The notes under the pieces were generated by a model. The model made no database searches. It saw only the letters and a list, made by a program, of their open reading frames with translations, and was not told the origin of the DNA. The position numbers were made by a program, and so were the translations under genes. Of a DNA stretch of 44,246 bases, positions 1 through 7,230 are shown in pieces. Every line of letters begins with the position of its first letter. The stretch's first letter is position 1. Source of the stretch: Alphaproteobacteria bacterium (lineage in GTDB: Bacteria; Pseudomonadota; Alphaproteobacteria; Rhizobiales; Devosiaceae); assembly GCA_024279675.1 (NCBI GenBank), contig JAJRRG010000225.1, positions 1-44,246 of the forward strand, given 5' to 3'.

Positions 1-1
1 A

Positions 2-451
2 ATTGCTGGCAAATTTCTAGCGGACTATGGGTTTGAATTAAGCCGTGGCTTTAAGGCGCTCAAAATTTGGATGTCCCTCAAGGAAAATGGTGTTGAGAAA
101 TTTGGTCGCTTGATCGACCAGAATATCGAGCAAGCTAAATATCTAGAACAACTTATTCTGCGCAATTCAAAGTTGCAAATCGTCGCCCCAGTGGGGCTGA
201 ATATTGTGTGCTTTCGATATGCAAATCAGATCACTGATGAAGCGCTCCTGAAAGAAATTAATACGGAAATCATGTTGCGGATTCAGGAGTCCGGGTTCGC
301 AGTTCCCTCTGACACAACGGTTGCTGGAAAGCACTGTCTGCGCGTGGCGATCAACAACCATCGCACGACGCGGCTGGATTTAGATCTTTTCATCGACGAA
401 GTTCTGCGATGTGGTGATGATTTGGTAGCTCAAAACCCAAATGTGTCCTAG
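2..451 (+). CDS. PLP-dependent (group II) amino acid decarboxylase, C-terminal part
   Basis: The window opens inside this gene. The frame is open from base 2, upstream of the ATG at 71 used by the ORF track, and gives about 149 residues to the TAG at 449-451. The piece LSRGFKALKIWMSLKENG matches the conserved segment after the PLP lysine in DOPA/aromatic-L-amino-acid decarboxylases (pfam00282). The later stretch ending in RVAINNHRTTRLDLDLF matches the usual C-terminal strand and helix of that family. The PLP lysine and the other active-site residues lie outside the window, so the substrate cannot be judged. It is not in an operon with the minus-strand transporter genes that follow. The family call is confident; the exact amine product is unknown. 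Confidence 0.85.
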   Translation: MAGKFLADYGFELSRGFKALKIWMSLKENGVEKFGRLIDQNIEQAKYLEQLILRNSKLQIVAPVGLNIVCFRYANQITDEALLKEINTEIMLRIQESGFAVPSDTTVAGKHCLRVAINNHRTTRLDLDLFIDEVLRCGDDLVAQNPNVS

Positions 452-550
452 GTGGACTGCTTCACACCCAATAGGATGTTCTAAAGTGCAGCAAAATGGC
501 TAAGAAATTGGGCGCATGCTATAATTTTGATCTATGCTCAATATTGCCTT

Positions 551-595
551 AAAAAAACCCGCTGCGATCCCGTTATTAAACGAAAATCGCAGCGG
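551..595 (-). terminator. Rho-independent terminator of the CUT1 operon
   Basis: Arms CCGCTGCGAT (559-568) and ATCGCAGCGG (586-595) pair perfectly over 10 bp around a 17-nt loop. Read on the minus strand the stem is followed by GGG and seven T residues (551-557). It sits just past the stop of the last permease gene and has no T-run in the plus direction, so it serves the minus-strand operon. Confidence 0.9.
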
Positions 596-631
596 CTCCA
601 GGAGAAGAGTATATGTTGTAGCCGTCTATGA

Positions 632-1465
632 TTACTTGATGGCACCGGCTGTCATGCCTGCAATAAAGCGTTTCGACTGAACGATGAACACGATTACCAC
701 CGGTAGGGCAGCCAAAGTCAGGCCGGCATAAAGCACGCCAAAGTTGACACTGTATTCCCCAAAGAAAGAAGTTAGACCCTGGGCTAACGTTTTCATTTCC
801 GGTGTTTGGATAAAAATCAGAGGGAAGAAGAAATCGTTCCATATGGGCACAGCGTTATAAATTCCTGCAATCACCATGGCGGGGGTAATAAGCGGCACCA
901 TAATTTCCACCATTATCCGAAATTCAGAAGCGCCATCTACCCTTGCACTATCTTCAAGTTCAGATGGAAGTGCGCGCAAAAATCCAGTTAGAATAAATAC
1001 GGTGGAGGGCAGGCTCATGGCTATGTAAATGAATATCAGGCCGAGCAAATTATCAATCAGCCCCATGAATTTGAGTTGGATAAACAGCGGGATGATGGCA
1101 AGTCGTAGGGGCAACATCAGTCCGGCAAGAAAAAACAGGGAAACCATAATGGAGCCGCGAAACCGATAGCGTGAAATTGCATAGGCGGCCATGGTCCCGG
1201 TCACCAGCAATATGGCAACAGAGGCAAGTGTGACGATGGTTGAGTTTAGTAAAAATCTGGGGACGTCGGTCGTATTCCATATCACCAAATAATTGTCAAA
1301 ATTCAGGCTTTTGGGCAGAGCAAACGGGTTACCAAAGATTTCAGCGTTGGTTTTAAAGCCTGACATTGCCATCATAATGATGGGATACAAAACAACGATT
1401 GTAGTGGCGATCAGGAATATCTGGACAAGCCAAGCTTCGTAGCCGGCGTTTCTTTTGGTTTGCAT
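632..1465 (-). CDS. CUT1 sugar ABC transporter permease (MalG-like)
   Basis: A 277-residue inner-membrane permease, the last gene of the minus-strand sugar-uptake operon. It shows about six hydrophobic segments, the first near residues 12-34. The cytoplasmic EAA loop has the signature EDSARVDGASEFRIMVEIMVP, which docks on the ATPase subunit. Its length and EAA motif match the MalG branch of carbohydrate-uptake (CUT1) permeases. The start is supported by a strong ribosome site, GGAGG five bases before ATG, which overlaps the TAG stop of the upstream permease. Translation of the two permeases is therefore probably coupled. The substrate is not encoded in this subunit; the neighbouring murQ suggests an amino-sugar such as MurNAc or a muropeptide sugar (inference). 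Confidence 0.92.
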   Translation of the reverse strand: MQTKRNAGYEAWLVQIFLIATTIVVLYPIIMMAMSGFKTNAEIFGNPFALPKSLNFDNYLVIWNTTDVPRFLLNSTIVTLASVAILLVTGTMAAYAISRYRFRGSIMVSLFFLAGLMLPLRLAIIPLFIQLKFMGLIDNLLGLIFIYIAMSLPSTVFILTGFLRALPSELEDSARVDGASEFRIMVEIMVPLITPAMVIAGIYNAVPIWNDFFFPLIFIQTPEMKTLAQGLTSFFGEYSVNFGVLYAGLTLAALPVVIVFIVQSKRFIAGMTAGAIK

Positions 1466-1474
1466 CGTTGCCTC

Positions 1475-2428
1475 CTAATTCATTTCAACTTCGCGACTGG
1501 TCAAATATTTTGTCGCGATAATTGAGAATACAAAAATGAAGATGAACATCAGAACAGCAAGGGCTGAACCACTGCCGAAATTGGAACCGCCGGCGCTGAC
1601 CGAACCAAAGGCCGTCCGATAAAACATGAGGCCAAGCATATCAGTGGAGCCCGCAGGAGAGCCTTCCAGCCCATTCATGATGTAGGGAATTTCAAACCAA
1701 TTAAACGATCCGATGAATGTTAACACCGTAATAATCGTGATTGCCGGCGCCATTAGTGGCCATATTATCTCGCGGGCTATTCTCCATTCCGAGGCGCCAT
1801 CAAGGCGCGCCGCTTCGATGAAATCTTTTGGAATTCGATGTATTGCCGCTAAAAATACCAGTGTGGGAAAGCCAAACCAGTGCCAGGAGTTCACCAACAG
1901 CATGGAATTAAGGGCCGTTTCAGGAAGTCCCAGCCATGGCAAAGCCCAATCATGCAGTCCAATATTGTGCAGAAATTTATTCACCAGACCAAAAACAGGA
2001 TTAAGGAATAGCTTCCATTGAAATCCGATGATTACTGTTGATAGAATAACGGGAAGGAAGAATACGACCTGATAAAACCGATACCCTTTTGGATTGCGAG
2101 CCAATAACAGCGCGATTACCAGGGCGATGCCATTTTGAACCAGCATCAACGAAACGAACACTTTTACATTATTCATAAACGCGTTGAATAAAACTTTGTT
2201 TTTCAAGGGGTTGAATAAAATGTCCTGAAAATTTGCCAGGCCGATAAATTCCTTGCGCACCAAACCGTCCCAATCAAATACGCTGTACCAGACGGCGCTT
2301 CCCATCGGAACGAATACAAAAACAATCAAAATGGCGGCGGGTGGAAGAATTAGAAACAACAGCCAAAGTTTTAATTTGAGCGTTCTGTTTCTTTTCGCCT
2401 TCTCATAGTCTGCATTGGTCATCGACAT
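1475..2428 (-). CDS. CUT1 sugar ABC transporter permease (MalF-like)
   Basis: A 317-residue inner-membrane permease, partner of the MalG-like gene 9 bases downstream. About six membrane segments are visible, starting near residue 22. The EAA loop reads IEAARLDGASEWRIAREIIWP. It lacks the large periplasmic insertion of true MalF, as is usual for general CUT1 permeases of about 300 residues. A GGGGG ribosome site lies a few bases before the ATG, and the gap to the preceding ATPase gene is only 12 bases, so the genes are co-transcribed. It should form the heterodimeric channel with the next gene. Confidence 0.92.
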   Translation of the reverse strand: MSMTNADYEKAKRNRTLKLKLWLLFLILPPAAILIVFVFVPMGSAVWYSVFDWDGLVRKEFIGLANFQDILFNPLKNKVLFNAFMNNVKVFVSLMLVQNGIALVIALLLARNPKGYRFYQVVFFLPVILSTVIIGFQWKLFLNPVFGLVNKFLHNIGLHDWALPWLGLPETALNSMLLVNSWHWFGFPTLVFLAAIHRIPKDFIEAARLDGASEWRIAREIIWPLMAPAITIITVLTFIGSFNWFEIPYIMNGLEGSPAGSTDMLGLMFYRTAFGSVSAGGSNFGSGSALAVLMFIFIFVFSIIATKYLTSREVEMN

Positions 2429-2440
2429 AATTGCCCCCTT

Positions 2441-3526
2441 TTAGCGAACGGCATCGCCATGTGGTCCAAATAAGTAAGATTGCTTTAGTGAGAACCCGAT
2501 TTCTACCATGTCGCCGATGGCAATTTTTTGATCCCCGGACATATGGGCCACAACTTCCTTTTGGTCTCCAACATAAAGGTACAGATAGGTTTCACCACCC
2601 AGCCGTTCCACGGCATACACTTCACCAGTAAATGTGCCTTGGTTTGTGTTTCCAATGGTAAAATGCTCCGGGCGAACACCAAAACTTACCTTGTCGCCAG
2701 TGGAAAGATTTGAAGGTTCGTTTAAGGGAAATTTGATTTTCACACTGTCTTTAACGTCGATTTCAACATCAGTGTTGCTCGTGTTTATAACTGTTCCATC
2801 AAAAAAATTCATGGAAGGAGAGCCAATAAACCCCGCAACAAACAAGTTGTCAGGCGCGTTATATAAGTCCAATGGAGCGCCGATTTGCTCGACTTTGCCG
2901 TCCCGCAGCACCACAATTTTATCCGCCATTGTCATGGCCTCGACCTGATCATGGGTCACATAGATCATGGTTGCATTTAGGGAACGGTGCAATTTGGTCA
3001 GTTCGATGCGCATTTGAACCCGTAGTTTTGCATCCAGGTTTGACAGGGGTGCGTCAAACAAAAATACTTTTGGGTCACGCACAATCGCGCGACCAATGGC
3101 GACCCTTTGCCTTTGTCCACCGGACAATGCTTTAGGTTTTCGTTCTAGGTATTCAGTTAGTTGTAAAACGCTGGCCGCATCATTTACCTTTTTGGCAATT
3201 GTTTCTTTGCTTTCCTTGGCCACGCGAAGCGCATAACCCATGTTTTGTCGTACCGTGAAGTGGGGATAAAGCGCATAGGACTGGAAAACCATGGCAACAC
3301 CCCGTTTGGATGGCGCAAGGTGATCAACGCGTTCTTCTTCAATGTGGACTTCGCCCGATGTGAGGTCTTCCAACCCAGCAATCAGTCTCAGGAGTGTGGA
3401 TTTTCCGCAACCCGATGGCCCGACAAAAACGACAAACTCGTTATCTTCAACAGTCAGGTTTACATCTTTGATGACTTTCACTTCACCAAACTGTTTGTTT
3501 ACTGAGCGCAATACGACATTGGCCAT
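2441..3526 (-). CDS. CUT1 ABC transporter ATP-binding protein (UgpC/MsmK/MalK type) with atypical Walker B
   Basis: A 361-residue cytoplasmic ATPase for the adjacent sugar permeases. Walker A is GPSGCGKST (residues 36-44), the signature is LSGGQRQ (about 134-140), the D-loop is SNLDAKLR, and the switch histidine is in YVTHDQVEAM. A C-terminal TOBE-type domain follows residue 240. The length is normal for the family. The oddity is in Walker B: the motif reads VFLFDAP instead of VFLFDEP, so residue 159 is Ala (codon GCA, bases 3050-3052). This is the position of E159 in E. coli MalK, the catalytic base, and one base change from GAA would produce it. Every other ABC ATPase in this window keeps the glutamate. 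It lies between the binding-protein gene and the permeases, with a hairpin upstream. Confidence 0.93.
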   Translation of the reverse strand: MANVVLRSVNKQFGEVKVIKDVNLTVEDNEFVVFVGPSGCGKSTLLRLIAGLEDLTSGEVHIEEERVDHLAPSKRGVAMVFQSYALYPHFTVRQNMGYALRVAKESKETIAKKVNDAASVLQLTEYLERKPKALSGGQRQRVAIGRAIVRDPKVFLFDAPLSNLDAKLRVQMRIELTKLHRSLNATMIYVTHDQVEAMTMADKIVVLRDGKVEQIGAPLDLYNAPDNLFVAGFIGSPSMNFFDGTVINTSNTDVEIDVKDSVKIKFPLNEPSNLSTGDKVSFGVRPEHFTIGNTNQGTFTGEVYAVERLGGETYLYLYVGDQKEVVAHMSGDQKIAIGDMVEIGFSLKQSYLFGPHGDAVR

Positions 3527-3586
3527 AATTTTCCAACTTTTGTTAGAGTTATCTTGTTCGTGCGAACCGGTCCGGCTCTATGCGAT

Positions 3587-3618
3587 TAAATAAAACCCGA
3601 GGCGCAGGACGCCTCGGG
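3587..3618 (-). terminator. Intercistronic hairpin after the binding-protein gene
   Basis: CCCGAGGCG (3596-3604) and CGCCTCGGG (3610-3618) form a perfect 9-bp stem with a 5-nt loop. On the minus strand it is followed by TTTTATTTA. It lies between the binding-protein stop and the ATPase start, so it is best read as a partial terminator or an mRNA 3' stabiliser that raises binding-protein levels over the other subunits. Confidence 0.8.
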
Positions 3619-3635
3619 ACTTGTTGTGGATTTAA

Positions 3636-4850
3636 TTATTCAGCGGTTTTGATGCCGTTGCTAACATCCGCTGCAACTTCAGCTGCGGTTTTGGCACCTG
3701 TCATCAACTCTTGCAGACCCGATTGAAGAAGGGTCGAGCCTGTTGGTGTATCGAAACGGAAGGCAACCAACATGATGTATGGTGTCGCGGCAGAATGGAA
3801 ACTTGACACTCTGGACAAGGTTGCATCTGAAGACATGGCACCATCAACGGCGGCAACATTGTTCAACTCATCCGTCAACATCTGAGCAAACGGTGTTGTT
3901 GCTGTGAAACGGATGAACTCTAGCGCATCTTCTTTGTTTTCGGAGGCAGCATTGACGCCATATCCGCCATCAAGCCAAGTTGCAACCATGCGTTCGCCAC
4001 CAGCTTCAGCAGCGGGGCCAGGCATAATTTCAAAGTTAATGCCGGCATCTCTGAAACCGTTGATTTCCCATGAACCGCCAATAAACATCGCGGCGGCACC
4101 AGAGGTAAATAGCGCTTTCATCGTGGCATAGTCGACGCCTTCAAATCCTGTAGGCATAAATTCAGCCAGTTCGGACATTTTTTCAAGGGCACCAACATAG
4201 CGTGCATCCTCAAAATCGGTTGCACCGGATGTAACTTCCCCAAAGAACCCACTGCCATAGAAATTTGGCATAATAGCACCGGACATAATTTCAACAGTCC
4301 AGCCATCGGCAGTTCCGTTGGCAAGTGGTGTAATGCCCGCAGCTTTAAGTGCAGTGGAGGCGGCTTTAAATTCCTCAAAGGTTTCAGGTACTGTGATGTT
4401 GTTCGCGTCAAAAATATCTTTGTTGTAATAAACAACGACAGTTTGTGATGCGAATGGAACAGCATAGATGCGGCCATCTGCGCGAAGCGTTGTCCCTAAT
4501 AGTTCGTCGGCGCTTAGCAATGACAGGTCAACTTGGCCATCAAGGGCTTCAAGATACCCAGCCCCCGAAATGGCTTCCAAACTTCCATATGCACGTGTGT
4601 GGATAATGTCAGGGCCTGAACCACCAGCAAGAGCCGTTGTTAGAATGGTATTGTAGGCTTTTGCTTCGTGGGCCGTGTAGGTAATTTTAATGTCGGGGTG
4701 CGTTGCTTCAAAAGCGGCTATAATTTTTTCATAGGCCGCAATATCTTCCTGACGCCAACTCCAAAAATTCAATTCACTGGCTGCGAGCGTTGATACGCTT
4801 GCTGACAAAGCAGCGGCGACTAAAAGCGCCCTTGTTGTAAATTTTCTCAT
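3636..4850 (-). CDS. CUT1 extracellular sugar-binding protein
   Basis: A 404-residue periplasmic solute-binding protein and first gene of the transporter operon. The N-terminus MRKFTTRALLVAAALSA followed by STLAA is a Sec signal peptide with cleavage expected near residue 23. Mature protein starts with ELNFWSWRQED, typical of family 1 binding proteins. The segment GGSGPDIIHTRAYGSLEAI matches the conserved GPD block. A GGGAGAG ribosome site precedes the ATG. The gene has its own promoter at 4938-4966, overlapped by a pseudo-palindrome also found at murQ, and it is flanked upstream by the RpiR regulator gene. The ligand cannot be read from sequence; a MurNAc-type or other amino-sugar ligand is inferred from context only. 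Confidence 0.93.
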   Translation of the reverse strand: MRKFTTRALLVAAALSASVSTLAASELNFWSWRQEDIAAYEKIIAAFEATHPDIKITYTAHEAKAYNTILTTALAGGSGPDIIHTRAYGSLEAISGAGYLEALDGQVDLSLLSADELLGTTLRADGRIYAVPFASQTVVVYYNKDIFDANNITVPETFEEFKAASTALKAAGITPLANGTADGWTVEIMSGAIMPNFYGSGFFGEVTSGATDFEDARYVGALEKMSELAEFMPTGFEGVDYATMKALFTSGAAAMFIGGSWEINGFRDAGINFEIMPGPAAEAGGERMVATWLDGGYGVNAASENKEDALEFIRFTATTPFAQMLTDELNNVAAVDGAMSSDATLSRVSSFHSAATPYIMLVAFRFDTPTGSTLLQSGLQELMTGAKTAAEVAADVSNGIKTAE

Positions 4851-4935
4851 TTGTTTCTCTCCCGTTTAAGATATCAATGGTCCCGAAATTTCAACGGATG
4901 AGATCTCCCTCACACATCAAACTCCAAAACTAGTT

Positions 4936-4950
4936 GGAATTTAATATTCG
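4936..4950 (-). promoter_or_regulatory. Candidate RpiR operator over the -10 box of the binding-protein promoter
   Basis: Read on the minus strand the site is CGAATATTAAATTCC. It is a pseudo-palindrome and matches 12 of 15 bases of the site at the murQ promoter (GGAATATATAATTCC). Both overlap a -10 box and both flank the RpiR gene. The assignment to RpiR is inference from position and similarity. Confidence 0.6.
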
Positions 4951-4966
4951 TAAACGTATCTGTCAA
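4938..4966 (-). promoter_or_regulatory. Sigma-70-type promoter of the CUT1 operon
   Basis: On the minus strand TTGACA (4961-4966) is separated by 17 bases from TAAATT (4938-4943). The predicted start lies about 80 bases upstream of the binding-protein ATG. The -10 region is inside the candidate operator, the usual arrangement for repression. A second similar site lies just upstream of the -35 box at 4969-4983. Confidence 0.65.
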
Positions 4967-4968
4967 TC

Positions 4969-4983
4969 ATTTTTTATTATTCA
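4969..4983 (-). promoter_or_regulatory. Distal candidate RpiR half-site upstream of the CUT1 operon promoter
   Basis: The minus strand reads TGAATAATAAAAAAT. The core GAATAATAAA is identical to the core of the distal site in front of murQ. Centre-to-centre distance to the proximal site is 33 bases (32 at murQ), about three helical turns, so two dimers could bind the same face of the DNA. Confidence 0.45.
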
Positions 4984-5023
4984 CGGGGCAGGGCGACATT
5001 GGTTTGGGACCTTAAATTGGCAA

Positions 5024-5869
5024 TTATCGAATTTTTCTCACCAGTTCCTGGCTGGTGGAAATACGTTCGGCGGCATCATCGCGCCTCTGTACCAACAAAA
5101 CAAACAATAGGTCTGTTATGGCGAACTGGGCCGTTCTAGTTGCAATGGACGAGCTTCTAACGACGCTTTCATCCGCGGCACAATGCAGCAACACATCAGG
5201 TGGATTGTCCCCATAAAACCCGCCAACGAATACGACGGGAATATTATTCTCCTTGGCAAAGTCAACCGCAACACTAATTTCCCGGGTCTTTCCGGAATAG
5301 GATATTGCTACAAGTAAATCATCGGGGCGAAAACTTGCAAGATTTGCCAGTTGAATATGACTATCACCCGAACTAATCACGGATTTTCCAAATTTTGTCA
5401 GTTTCAATGTCATATCTTGTGCAACAAGGGCCGATCCGCCGATGCCCATGATGAGGATACGATCTGACTTTTCAATCAATCTGACAGCCTCGTCCAACTT
5501 CTCGTTAGAGTTCATTTTCATCGTTTCGGACATTGCCGACACTTTGCTGTTGAAAAGTTTTTTTGCCACCGACCCTAGGGAATCATCGCTAAAAATCCCC
5601 GCATGGATTTGTTGAGCGTTTTCGCTTCGCGCCATTTCCGCGCTTAGAGTGATTTTAAGGGCAGGGAAACCGCGAAATCCAATTTTTTGACAAAACTTAA
5701 TGATGCTGGATTGGCTCACATTGCATTTTTGCGCGAGCGTTTGCGATGACATCTCTGTAATTTCCTGGGGCGAAAGAATTATAGTTTCGGCTATGGAGCG
5801 CTCGATTTTTGACATCCGCTCAAGATCAGAGCTTAGGCGGGAAATTAGGCTGATTTTAGAATTTTTCAT
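5024..5869 (-). CDS. MurR/RpiR-family transcriptional regulator (HTH plus SIS domain)
   Basis: A 281-residue cytoplasmic regulator. Residues 1-80 form the RpiR helix-turn-helix region (LAQKCNVSQSSIIKFCQKIGF followed by PALKITLSAE). Residues about 125-260 form a sugar-isomerase (SIS) domain with the phosphosugar loop ILIMGIGGSALVAQD and a second loop LVAISYSGKTREI. Members of this family bind sugar phosphates and usually repress the genes next to them. It lies between the transporter operon (same strand) and murQ (divergent), the standard position for a regulator of both. Because MurQ acts on MurNAc-6-phosphate, that compound is the most likely effector (inference). A candidate operator at 5921-5935 could also mediate autoregulation. 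Its own promoter is not clear. Confidence 0.92.
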   Translation of the reverse strand: MKNSKISLISRLSSDLERMSKIERSIAETIILSPQEITEMSSQTLAQKCNVSQSSIIKFCQKIGFRGFPALKITLSAEMARSENAQQIHAGIFSDDSLGSVAKKLFNSKVSAMSETMKMNSNEKLDEAVRLIEKSDRILIMGIGGSALVAQDMTLKLTKFGKSVISSGDSHIQLANLASFRPDDLLVAISYSGKTREISVAVDFAKENNIPVVFVGGFYGDNPPDVLLHCAADESVVRSSSIATRTAQFAITDLLFVLLVQRRDDAAERISTSQELVRKIR

Positions 5870-5920
5870 ATGTTCTTCTGTCTGTTAGAGGCAGAGGCTA
5901 ACATTATTTTGGCACCAAAA

Positions 5921-5935
5921 CGAATAATAAATTAT
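5921..5935 (+). promoter_or_regulatory. Distal candidate RpiR site upstream of murQ
   Basis: CGAATAATAAATTAT matches 12 of 15 bases of the site at the CUT1 promoter (CGAATATTAAATTCC). Its GAATAATAAA core recurs exactly at 4969-4983 on the other strand. It abuts the murQ -35 box and lies between rpiR and murQ, so it could act on both divergent genes. Confidence 0.5.
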
Positions 5936-5964
5936 TGACGGGGCGTGGTTTTGGAATATATAAT
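5935..5964 (+). promoter_or_regulatory. Strong sigma-70-type promoter of murQ
   Basis: TTGACG (5935-5940), an 18-base spacer and a perfect TATAAT (5959-5964). The expected transcription start, about seven bases after the -10 box, falls on the A of the murQ ATG at 5971. The ORF-track start at 5935 is actually this -35 hexamer read as a TTG codon. Confidence 0.8.
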
Positions 5965-5967
5965 TCC
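5953..5967 (+). promoter_or_regulatory. Candidate RpiR operator over the murQ -10 box
   Basis: GGAATATATAATTCC has perfect 5-bp arms (GGAAT/ATTCC) around ATATA and covers the -10 box. The matching site at 4936-4950 covers the -10 box of the transporter operon. Bound repressor would block RNA polymerase at both promoters. Confidence 0.65.
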
Positions 5968-5970
5968 AAT

Positions 5971-6924
5971 ATGATGATTGAAATTAAAAATGAATTGGTT
6001 GCGCTTTCTACCTCCCTAGAGGGGTTGAATTCTGAAAAAACCAACATTCTATCGAGCGAGCTGGACAAACTATCCGCCTTAGAAATTGCGCAGTTGATGA
6101 ATGCTGAGGATGCAAAAGTGTCGCTTGCCGTCTCAAAAACGCTGGGCCCAATCAGCCAAGCGATCGAAGCTGCCGCGCGGGCATTGAGGGTTGGTGGCAG
6201 AGTTATCTACATTGGTGCTGGCACAAGTGGGCGCTTGGGAATTTTGGATGCGTCTGAAATTCCTCCAACTTTTTCGGCCCCCCATGATTTATTTGTTGCC
6301 CTCATCGCCGGGGGTAGGGATGCAATGTTTCGGTCCAAGGAAGGCGCTGAAGACGATGCATTGCAGGGCGTGGCCGATTTACGTGAAATAGGCTTAAGCA
6401 AAGAGGATTTTGTTGTTGGCCTTGCGGTATCGGGACGCACACCATACGTCTTGGGCGCAATTAAATATGCTCTAGACCTCGGTGTCGTTACAGCAGGGGT
6501 TTCTTGCAATGGGGGGAGCGAACTCGATCGAATTTCCGACATCGCCATTACCCCAATCGTTGGCCCTGAAATACTCACCGGGTCAACCCGGTTGAAATCC
6601 GGCACTGCACAAAAGCAAGTTCTCAATATGATCTCGACGGGCGCGATGGTTCAAATTGGCAAGTGCTTTGGAAACAGAATGGTCGATATGAACGCTTCAA
6701 ATGAAAAATTGAAAGCGCGCGCAATTAACTTGGTTACAGATTTGACTTCTTCAACAAAAGAAGCGGCGTTAGATGCGCTGACTTATGCAAATTGGGATAT
6801 TAAATCTGCCATTTTGATGGAAAAAACCGGTATGAATGCTAAAGACGCGACCAAAATGATAAAAGAGCAAAATGGACATCTTCGCCATGCTATTGCAGCG
6901 TTTGAATCCGAGAGTAATTTGTAA
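5971..6924 (+). CDS. murQ: N-acetylmuramic acid 6-phosphate etherase
   Basis: MurQ cleaves the lactyl ether of MurNAc-6-phosphate to give GlcNAc-6-phosphate and D-lactate, a cytoplasmic step of peptidoglycan-sugar recycling. From the ATG at 5971 the protein has 317 residues, against about 300 in E. coli. The SIS-type active site is intact: GAGTSGRLGILDASEIPPTF (about 82-101) carries the glutamate that acts as catalytic acid/base, and KEGAEDD (about 123-129) carries the second conserved glutamate. The C-terminal helical region ends with QNGHLRHAIAAFE, as in the family. The upstream TTG start is rejected because it is the -35 box. The promoter places the transcript start at the ATG and there is no Shine-Dalgarno, so the mRNA is probably leaderless. 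No kinase that would make MurNAc-6-phosphate lies nearby. Confidence 0.93.
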   Translation: MMIEIKNELVALSTSLEGLNSEKTNILSSELDKLSALEIAQLMNAEDAKVSLAVSKTLGPISQAIEAAARALRVGGRVIYIGAGTSGRLGILDASEIPPTFSAPHDLFVALIAGGRDAMFRSKEGAEDDALQGVADLREIGLSKEDFVVGLAVSGRTPYVLGAIKYALDLGVVTAGVSCNGGSELDRISDIAITPIVGPEILTGSTRLKSGTAQKQVLNMISTGAMVQIGKCFGNRMVDMNASNEKLKARAINLVTDLTSSTKEAALDALTYANWDIKSAILMEKTGMNAKDATKMIKEQNGHLRHAIAAFESESNL

Positions 6925-6960
6925 AGTTGGGCATGTCACGGTTTAGTTCCACTTCTTTAA

Positions 6961-7122
6961 GCGCCTATTGTATCGAGTGCAGACCAAGGGCTTAAAGAAC
7001 TTGAGCGGAATGTTGGATACAGGCGTGTCGGGCGTATAATGCGTCAGAACGATATATCGGTTATTCACGGAGATGATCGATATTTGACTTTACCCATTGC
7101 TGGCGCTCCTATGCTGGGGTAA
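6961..7122 (+). pseudogene. IS3-family transposase (OrfB) fragment
   Basis: A 53-codon open stretch with no start codon. The segment LKELERNVGYRRVGRIMRQ followed by NDISVI resembles the HTH-like region in the N-terminal half of IS3-family OrfB transposases (typical form: ELGLNVGHRRVGRLMRENGI). The remainder after about codon 37 does not resemble transposase, and neither OrfA nor the DDE catalytic core is present. No clear terminal inverted repeats or target duplication were found. It is a deeply decayed remnant; the match is from memory of the family and could be confirmed by blastx. Confidence 0.55.
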
Positions 7123-7230
7123 CAGCCACAGTGCTGATATTTAGCGATAATCGTTTAGAAGATGTGCGTGGCTAAGATACTGGAAAACCGCTGTTTTCCG
7201 TAGTGTTGACAAGAAGCGCCTAGATAATTA

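Noticed and set aside
5935-5970. TTG start of the 329-residue murQ ORF
   Set aside because: The TTG is part of a -35 hexamer with a perfect TATAAT 18 bases on, and the 12 extra residues have no counterpart in MurQ. The ATG at 5971 is used instead.
6207-6626. 139-residue minus-strand ORF inside murQ
   Set aside because: It is a shadow of the murQ reading frame with no start signals or recognisable domain.
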